This document shows, one piece after another, positions 33,216-37,976 of a stretch of 37,976 nt of DNA. Under the pieces are notes generated by a model that had not been told where the DNA came from, ran no database searches, and saw only the letters and a list, made by a program, of their open reading frames with translations. The first letter of the stretch is position 1. Each line of letters starts with the position of its first letter. The DNA comes from Candidatus Fermentibacterota bacterium (GTDB lineage Bacteria; Fermentibacterota; Fermentibacteria; Fermentibacterales; JCC-6): the NCBI GenBank assembly GCA_030609965.1, contig JAUWSQ010000024.1, positions 1 to 37,976 on the forward strand, read 5' to 3'. The translations under genes and the position numbers were made by a program.

Positions 33216-33471
33216 TACGTTTACTTCGATACTGTTCGGGTTGCTCGGGGGAGGCCTTCTACTTGCATTTATCCGTCTTCTTAAGGGACAGCACGGTACG
33301 GACAGAGCGGTCGCTCTTGATACAGCGACACTGATCTCAACCAACCTTCTGGTATTTATCGCCTTTCTCGAGGGCCGGTCTATGCTGATCGACGTGGCAA
33401 TGGTCTATTCTGTCCTTTCATTTCTGGGGGTTCTGGCAATAGCCAGGTACCTGGATGGAGGGCTGAGATGA
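33208..33471 (+). CDS. Mrp/Mbh antiporter subunit F-like (MbhB-type)
   Basis: The 87-residue hydrophobic protein has three predicted membrane helices and DRAVALDTATLISTNLL, typical of MnhF/MrpF. The TTG start at 33208 overlaps the end of the preceding gene by eight bases. The region upstream (GAAGGGGATC) gives a fair ribosome-binding site. It is one of the small membrane subunits of the antiporter module. Confidence 0.88.
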   Translation: MSNTFTSILFGLLGGGLLLAFIRLLKGQHGTDRAVALDTATLISTNLLVFIAFLEGRSMLIDVAMVYSVLSFLGVLAIARYLDGGLR

Positions 33472-33812
33472 GTGTTCTTTCAATCGCAGGACACGTACTG
33501 CTGGTGTCGGGAGGCTTTATTTTATTCACAAGCGGCCTCGGTATACTGAGAATGCCGGATGTCTGGAACCGTCTTCATGCAGGTACAAAGGCTACTACCC
33601 TCGGCTCTATACTGTTCCTGGCGGGGATTGGCTGCCTGCAGCCCGTCTGGATCCCAAAGCTTTTCCTTATAGTTCTCTTCATTATTCTGACAAATCCCGT
33701 TTCAGGCCATGCACTGGCCAGGGCCGTTCACATGAGGCCTGAGGAGAAACCGGACAACCTCCTTGAGGATGATCTTGCCGAAACAGGTTATGAGGGGGGC
33801 AAGGAACAATGA
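33468..33812 (+). CDS. Mrp/Mbh antiporter subunit G-like (MbhC-type)
   Basis: The 114-residue protein has three membrane helices and the MrpG signature GILRMPDVWNRLHAGTKATTLG at about 25-46. A charged C-terminal tail follows (about 92-114). The start overlaps the preceding stop (ATGA), continuing the coupled series. Confidence 0.9.
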   Translation: MSVLSIAGHVLLVSGGFILFTSGLGILRMPDVWNRLHAGTKATTLGSILFLAGIGCLQPVWIPKLFLIVLFIILTNPVSGHALARAVHMRPEEKPDNLLEDDLAETGYEGGKEQ

Positions 33813-34060
33813 CTGAAACCCTGATGACAGCGATCGTATTGACGCTTGGAGGAATGATGGTGGCCGCTGGAATTGCGGTTCTCTTCGTCAGAGATCTTCT
33901 CTCAGCTATTATTATCACCGGGTTTGTCAGCCTTTCGGCCTCCGTGATGTTCCTTTTAATGGACGCCCCTGATGTAGCTATCACGGAAGCGAGTATCGGT
34001 GCAGTTCTGGCCACCATGATCTTCCTCTGGGGCAGGGGAAAGATCGGGGACGACGGATGA
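33809..34060 (+). CDS. MbhD-like small membrane subunit (DUF4040; MrpA C-terminal part)
   Basis: The 83-residue protein has three helices and DAPDVAITEASIGA at about 52-65, the hallmark of the DUF4040 domain found in the C-terminal part of MrpA and as separate MbhD in membrane-bound hydrogenases. A separate MbhD-like gene rather than a full MrpA favours an Mbh-type module. The start overlaps the previous stop by four bases (ATGA). Confidence 0.88.
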   Translation: MTETLMTAIVLTLGGMMVAAGIAVLFVRDLLSAIIITGFVSLSASVMFLLMDAPDVAITEASIGAVLATMIFLWGRGKIGDDG

Positions 34061-34746
34061 TAAGAACTCTGGCAGGTCTCGTAATCGTTCTTATTCTCGG
34101 AGCGGTGGCTGCCGCTGTAATTCCTGAAATGCAGATGCGTGAAGAACTCCAGGGAGTGGGATACTCATACGCATCCCGCGGTATGGATGAAACCGGATCA
34201 TCGAATCTTGTAACAGCGGTAATAGTAGCTTATAGAGGTCTGGACACACTTGGGGAAGTGGTTGTACTTTTCTGTGCTTCCACTGCGGTTGTGCTTATGC
34301 TGACCCTTTATCCTATTGGTGTTAAAGCTTCAGAACCGAGCAGGATTGTGGCATTCACTGCAAAGGTTCTGCCGGCTCCAATTATGCTTTTCGGTGTATA
34401 CTTCATCGCCCACAGTCATTTAAGCCCTGGAGGAGGTTTCCCGGGGGGGACCGTGATTGCATCCACATTCCTTCTTGTGATGCTGGGCAGCAGTTCGGTA
34501 CCTGACAGAAATGGCAGGCTGCCCGCCATTGAATCCCTCGCGGGGCTGTCATTCGGGTTACTTGGATTCTGGGGGATCATGACAGCAGGGCAGTTTCTTA
34601 ACAATGCATTCCTCGGTACCGGAACCCCCGGCTCCATCATATCCGGAGGGTTAATCCCGCTGATTTCAATCGCTATCGGCGCAAAAGTTGCAAGTGAATT
34701 TTCAGGGGTGTTCAAGGCTTTCAGAAACTCTGGAGGTGAAGCATGA
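34057..34746 (+). CDS. Fused MbhE-MbhF-like subunit (MrpA C-terminal part plus MrpB)
   Basis: The 229-residue protein joins two modules. Residues 1-90 contain YRGLDTLGEVVVLF, the MbhE / MrpA-C-terminal signature. Residues about 95-229 contain HSHLSPGGGFPGG (119-131), the MrpB/MbhF signature. In Mbh operons these are usually two genes. The stop overlaps the next start codon (ATGA). The gene position between the MbhD-like and MbhG-like genes fits the mbh order exactly. Confidence 0.88.
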   Translation: MIRTLAGLVIVLILGAVAAAVIPEMQMREELQGVGYSYASRGMDETGSSNLVTAVIVAYRGLDTLGEVVVLFCASTAVVLMLTLYPIGVKASEPSRIVAFTAKVLPAPIMLFGVYFIAHSHLSPGGGFPGGTVIASTFLLVMLGSSSVPDRNGRLPAIESLAGLSFGLLGFWGIMTAGQFLNNAFLGTGTPGSIISGGLIPLISIAIGAKVASEFSGVFKAFRNSGGEA

Positions 34747-35111
34747 GTACGGCATTCTACTGGTCTATCGCCGGTACAGCTGCCGGGCTTATCCTTGTGG
34801 GCCTCTGGGGGGTGCTCACCAGAAAGCACGTACTCAGAATAGCGCTTGCTTTCACAGTAGCTGATACGGGAGCTAATCTGCTTCTTGTCTGGTCAGGATA
34901 TCTTCCAGGCAGAACTGCGCCTGTCATCGATGGTTCTATCCCTGCGTCTGAAATTACATCCGCGGTGGTCGATCCCCTTCCGCAGGCAATGGTTCTGACA
35001 TCGATCGTTATCGGGGTTGCAGTGGCAGCCCTGTTCGTGGTTGTAGGGGTTCTGGCTTCAAGAAGGACCGGTTCGGCAGATGTCCGCCGGATGAAGGAGC
35101 TCCGATGGTAG
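34743..35111 (+). CDS. MrpC/MbhG-like subunit (NuoK family)
   Basis: The 122-residue protein has three membrane helices and VDPLPQAMVLTSIVIGVAV at about 76-94, the MrpC/MbhG signature related to NuoK of complex I. It overlaps the preceding gene by four bases and the following gene by seven. NuoK-type subunits carry conserved acidic residues for ion translocation; the typical Asp-Pro of the MrpC form is present. Confidence 0.9.
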   Translation: MSTAFYWSIAGTAAGLILVGLWGVLTRKHVLRIALAFTVADTGANLLLVWSGYLPGRTAPVIDGSIPASEITSAVVDPLPQAMVLTSIVIGVAVAALFVVVGVLASRRTGSADVRRMKELRW

Positions 35112-37976
35112 TAGCACTTGCTGTATTCCTACCGTTGCTTGGGGCCTTTATCAGTGTCTGGCTGTCACGAAAGAAACCGGGTCTGTCCATTATCGTCTCT
35201 CAACTGTTCCTTGCTGGAGGACTGTTCAGTACTGTGCTTCTTTCTATTAAGCTCAATGCATGGAGTTTCAGTGATCTGGGCAATTTCATTATCCTCCGTA
35301 CCGGGGTTGGTGCACCACCTTTAAGTATTAACCTGGAGGCAACCGGAGGAGCGGTTATCGCTGCGATAGTTGTTTACGCAGCGGCCATTCTGGGGATGAC
35401 CAGGCTCACCAGCCGCAACGTGAAAGCACTGCCTCTGCTCCTTTCACTTGTTACCGCTTCCCTTGGTCTTCTTTTCGCAACAGATCTATTCAATTCATTC
35501 GTTTTTCTCGAGATAGGAAGCATTGTCACCATCGGGCTTACAGCAGCCTGCAGATGCCGCCGAAGGTGGGAAGTTGCGGTGAAGGTCGCGCTGGTATCAG
35601 GCCTGGTTACTATCCTGTACCTTCTTGCAATTGTGGTAATCTACAAAACCACAGGGGAGCTGCGTTTCGAAGCCCTTGGTATGCTCCGCGGAATCCCCGC
35701 TCTTCTGGTTTCAGCCCTTATGCTGACAGTGATAATGACAGAAATAAAAGCCTTCCCCCTCTCCGGCTGGGGGCTTGATTTCTACGAGGGGGCCAGCCCC
35801 TCATTCGCGGGAATATACAGTTCTACCTGGAGCCTTGCCGTTCTTATGTGGTCTGCTGGAATACTGCCCAGGCTTCCTCTTCCAAATATGCAGATACTGG
35901 CCTGGATAGGAGCCGGGGGTCTGGTTCTGGGACAGCTCGCGGGATTCAGGGCCTCAAGCCCCGGACGCATGATGGGATACTCTTCCGCTGCATACGCTTC
36001 AATACTCCTCGTAATTGCGGGAACAGTAACCGGACATGATTATCTTCAGCTGACCCTTGTCCTCATGGTCTTTGCCGCTATCGCCAAGTTCACCGTATTC
36101 ATGCTTGCAGATCCTGAAAAAGATAACCCACTTAACGGTGCGGCCGGTAAACTTCTTCTTCTTTCTGTTCTGGTGATTGCAGGCATACCACCCCTTCCGA
36201 TTTTCTGGGCGAAGTTCAAGCTTCTTTCTATCCTCGCAGGAATTTCCCCCCTTATGCTGGCCGCAGTAGTAACCGGCCTGTTTTTCGAGGCCGTCTATCT
36301 CCTGCGCCTCTGGTCAAAAAGACTTGTTCGGCTGAATAAGAGAGGAAGACTGGTTCCGGTCATAACATCACTTCTGATGGTTGGGGGCGCGGTCTGGCTC
36401 ACAGCAGGTTTCTGGAGAAGCCTCAGTTTTTCAGGTTCCCTTTTAAGTTCAGCAACTCTAAAAATACTTTTCATGGCAGTATTCGGTGCCGGAACGCTTC
36501 TGACTCTTCCCGGAGCATGGAACAGGATCAAGGGAGAGCGCAGCTACTGGTTCTGGATGCTGCTTTCCGGAATCAGCCTGACATTCCTTCCACTGGCGGG
36601 AAATGGAATAACTTTTTATATCCTCTGGGAGGTATCCGCTTTTGCAGCTGTTGTAGCTGTCAGCAGAGGCAGAAAGGCCGCCAACGGCACATTCTGGTTC
36701 GCTGTATTCGCAACCGCGTCCGGTTTGCTCCTTCTGGCATCAATCGTCCTCTCCGGTACAATGTTCATCGCCCCGGGCATACCTGCTGTTCTCGTGACCA
36801 TAGCTGCCCTGTTCAAGCTTGGACAGATGGGGGCTCATCTCTGGAGTGTCCGCGCCTACTCGGACGCACCTGCAACAATGTCTGCCTTTCTGGCGGGGAC
36901 ATCGTCCAAAGCAGCGGTGTTTCTTCTTGTCGTTACGGCGCTTGGAACCGGAGCCGTTACGATGCCAACCGGTTCAATTATTGCATGGGCAGGTGTGCTC
37001 ACAGCGCTGTCCATGGCGGTTATGGCAGCACTCTCTTCGGATTACAAGAAAGTGCTTGCCTATGCCAGTGTATCACAGATGGGTTATATCCTTATCGGAC
37101 TGGGGCTTGCAAGTGTACTCGGATGGACAGCGGCTATCTATCACACTTTCCACCATTTCCTGTTCAAGACGGTTTTGTTTCTTGGTGCTGCAGGCGTGAT
37201 CTGGAGAGCAGGTACGTCAGATTACAACAGACTTGGCGGGCTTATCAGAAGGATGCCGCTTACGTTCACTTTCACCCTTATTTCAGTCATCGCATTCGCA
37301 GGTGTACCTCCGCTTGCGGGATTCGGCGGCAAATGGTTTCTCTACAACGGGCTTATCGAAGCCGGCTGGCTTCCCATTGCGCTTATTGCGATGTTCGCTT
37401 CTGTTGTGGCATTTCTTTACGCATTCAGGCTGCTTCATGCGGTATTCCTCGGCCAGCTTTCCACTGTAAATGCCCGAATAAAGGAAGCCCCTCTTACCCT
37501 GCTCATTCCGCAGGGAATTCTCACAGCAGCGCTGATGCTCTTCAGTTTCAGGCCGACATTGTTTCTTCAGCATATCGTACCTGCAATAGAATCTCTCCCG
37601 GGGCTTGAGGGTGCTGCTCCAGTCATCAACGGAACCCTTGTCACGACACCTCTGGGAAGCTGGAATGCCTGGGCGGTGGGCATGATGGTCATGGGTCTTT
37701 TCGGTTTCGCGTTCGTCTTCTACTGGCTTTCAGGCAAAAGACCGAAGCACGTGGGACAGCTTGATATCGGCTTCGCCGGTGAGCTGCCTCCCTCTGCCGA
37801 AGAAGTTCATTACGCAGGCAATTTCTTCAAACCCTACAGAAGAGCTCTTGCCTTTCTTCCGAGAATTCATGCCGGAAAAGTATTCAGCGGACTTACGGGG
37901 ATGTTTAAAATTGCCGGTGATTCGGTGAGAGCAATATTTACCGGTGATGCAAGAACATATCTTGCCCACTCACTGA
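35105..37976 (+). CDS. Tandem antiporter subunit, two MrpD/MbhH-like repeats in one chain (open at the right edge)
   Basis: The frame is open from an ATG at 35105 to the window edge (957 codons, no stop). Residues 1-410 form one antiporter-like repeat: Glu136 in FLEIGS, Lys215 in TEIKAFP, and AGIPPLPIFWAKFKLL at 359-374. Residues about 450-790 form a second, more canonical repeat: Glu509 in LWEVSAF, Lys571 in FKLGQMGAH, Lys602, DYKKVLAYASVSQMG, HHFLFK (683-688) and AGVPPLAGFGGKW at 732-744. After about 880 a polar segment follows. MbhH and MrpD normally have one repeat. A duplicated pair of H subunits is known from the archaeal Mbx/MBS complex, and here they seem fused. The role is proton or sodium translocation across the cytoplasmic membrane. 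Confidence 0.88.
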   Translation, partial: MVVALAVFLPLLGAFISVWLSRKKPGLSIIVSQLFLAGGLFSTVLLSIKLNAWSFSDLGNFIILRTGVGAPPLSINLEATGGAVIAAIVVYAAAILGMTRLTSRNVKALPLLLSLVTASLGLLFATDLFNSFVFLEIGSIVTIGLTAACRCRRRWEVAVKVALVSGLVTILYLLAIVVIYKTTGELRFEALGMLRGIPALLVSALMLTVIMTEIKAFPLSGWGLDFYEGASPSFAGIYSSTWSLAVLMWSAGILPRLPLPNMQILAWIGAGGLVLGQLAGFRASSPGRMMGYSSAAYASILLVIAGTVTGHDYLQLTLVLMVFAAIAKFTVFMLADPEKDNPLNGAAGKLLLLSVLVIAGIPPLPIFWAKFKLLSILAGISPLMLAAVVTGLFFEAVYLLRLWSKRLVRLNKRGRLVPVITSLLMVGGAVWLTAGFWRSLSFSGSLLSSATLKILFMAVFGAGTLLTLPGAWNRIKGERSYWFWMLLSGISLTFLPLAGNGITFYILWEVSAFAAVVAVSRGRKAANGTFWFAVFATASGLLLLASIVLSGTMFIAPGIPAVLVTIAALFKLGQMGAHLWSVRAYSDAPATMSAFLAGTSSKAAVFLLVVTALGTGAVTMPTGSIIAWAGVLTALSMAVMAALSSDYKKVLAYASVSQMGYILIGLGLASVLGWTAAIYHTFHHFLFKTVLFLGAAGVIWRAGTSDYNRLGGLIRRMPLTFTFTLISVIAFAGVPPLAGFGGKWFLYNGLIEAGWLPIALIAMFASVVAFLYAFRLLHAVFLGQLSTVNARIKEAPLTLLIPQGILTAALMLFSFRPTLFLQHIVPAIESLPGLEGAAPVINGTLVTTPLGSWNAWAVGMMVMGLFGFAFVFYWLSGKRPKHVGQLDIGFAGELPPSAEEVHYAGNFFKPYRRALAFLPRIHAGKVFSGLTGMFKIAGDSVRAIFTGDARTYLAHSL

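Noticed and set aside
32478..33344. A 288-codon minus-strand frame opposite rex and the MrpE-like gene
   Set aside because: Both plus-strand genes are certain and tightly coupled; this frame has no signature or ribosome-binding site.
36517..37608. A 363-codon plus-strand frame inside the antiporter gene
   Set aside because: It is out of frame with the continuous 957-codon antiporter frame, and its product is Cys/Arg/Ser-rich with no recognisable family, so it is an antisense-like shadow.
1..37976. CRISPR arrays, rRNA, tRNA and complete insertion sequences
   Set aside because: I saw no regular direct-repeat array, no RNA gene and no transposase with terminal repeats anywhere in the window.

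Overview
The window looks like a piece of chromosome from a diderm (outer-membrane) bacterium of moderate GC content. It encodes a TolC/CusCBA efflux system, secreted proteins with signal peptides, and two proteins ending in a type IX secretion (T9SS)-like C-terminal sorting domain. Together with an Mbh/Mrp-type membrane energy module under a Rex repressor and a gingipain-like peptidase, this points to an anaerobic or fermentative member of the FCB superphylum, possibly an uncultured candidate phylum of the Fermentibacterota or Cloacimonadota kind. That placement is inferred from gene content only. Start codons are often GTG or TTG behind good Shine-Dalgarno (SD) sites, and genes within operons overlap by a few bases.

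Layout. (1) 1-6725, minus strand: a six-gene operon read from right to left, larC, a degenerate membrane-anchored thioredoxin-like gene, larB, a sugar-nucleotide epimerase, a homocysteine methyltransferase/methylene-THF reductase fusion, and metH, which runs off the left edge. larE diverges from larC at 6863; a 19-bp palindrome lies between them. larB, larC and larE make the nickel-pincer nucleotide cofactor, but no larA-type apoenzyme is present. (2) 7719-11966, plus strand: a soluble TPR-PAS hybrid histidine kinase with a degenerate ATPase domain, a metallo-beta-lactamase-fold enzyme, and a small membrane protein behind a near-ideal sigma-70 promoter. (3) 12080-20619, minus strand: a DUF937 protein, a very large C25 (gingipain-like) peptidase, a secreted beta-propeller-like protein, a secreted N-acetylmuramoyl-L-alanine amidase and a cysteine-rich DUF3795 protein. 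(4) 21021-28766, plus strand: an iron-sulfur protein, then a Cu(I)/Ag(I) efflux operon (TolC/CusC-like, a cysteine-rich YHS-like periplasmic protein, CusB, CusA) ending in a MOSC protein. (5) 28787-31321: a ChaN-like protein, a propeller protein, and gene remnants, including a 55-residue piece of a Hanks-type kinase N-lobe. (6) 31322-37976, plus strand: a gene of unknown function, then rex with its own promoter and palindromic operator, followed without a gap by seven membrane-subunit genes in the order of mbhA-mbhH.

Most striking is the last block. A redox-sensing Rex gene is translationally coupled to an antiporter module in which the MbhE- and MbhF-like parts are fused, and the last subunit is a tandem fusion of two complete antiporter repeats. 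This resembles the duplicated H/H' subunits of the archaeal Mbx/MBS complex. The catalytic half, if present, lies beyond the right edge. Other points of interest are the nickel-pincer operon with no partner enzyme, a Cys-to-His change at a methyltransferase zinc site, and the copper operon with its cysteine-rich extra protein.
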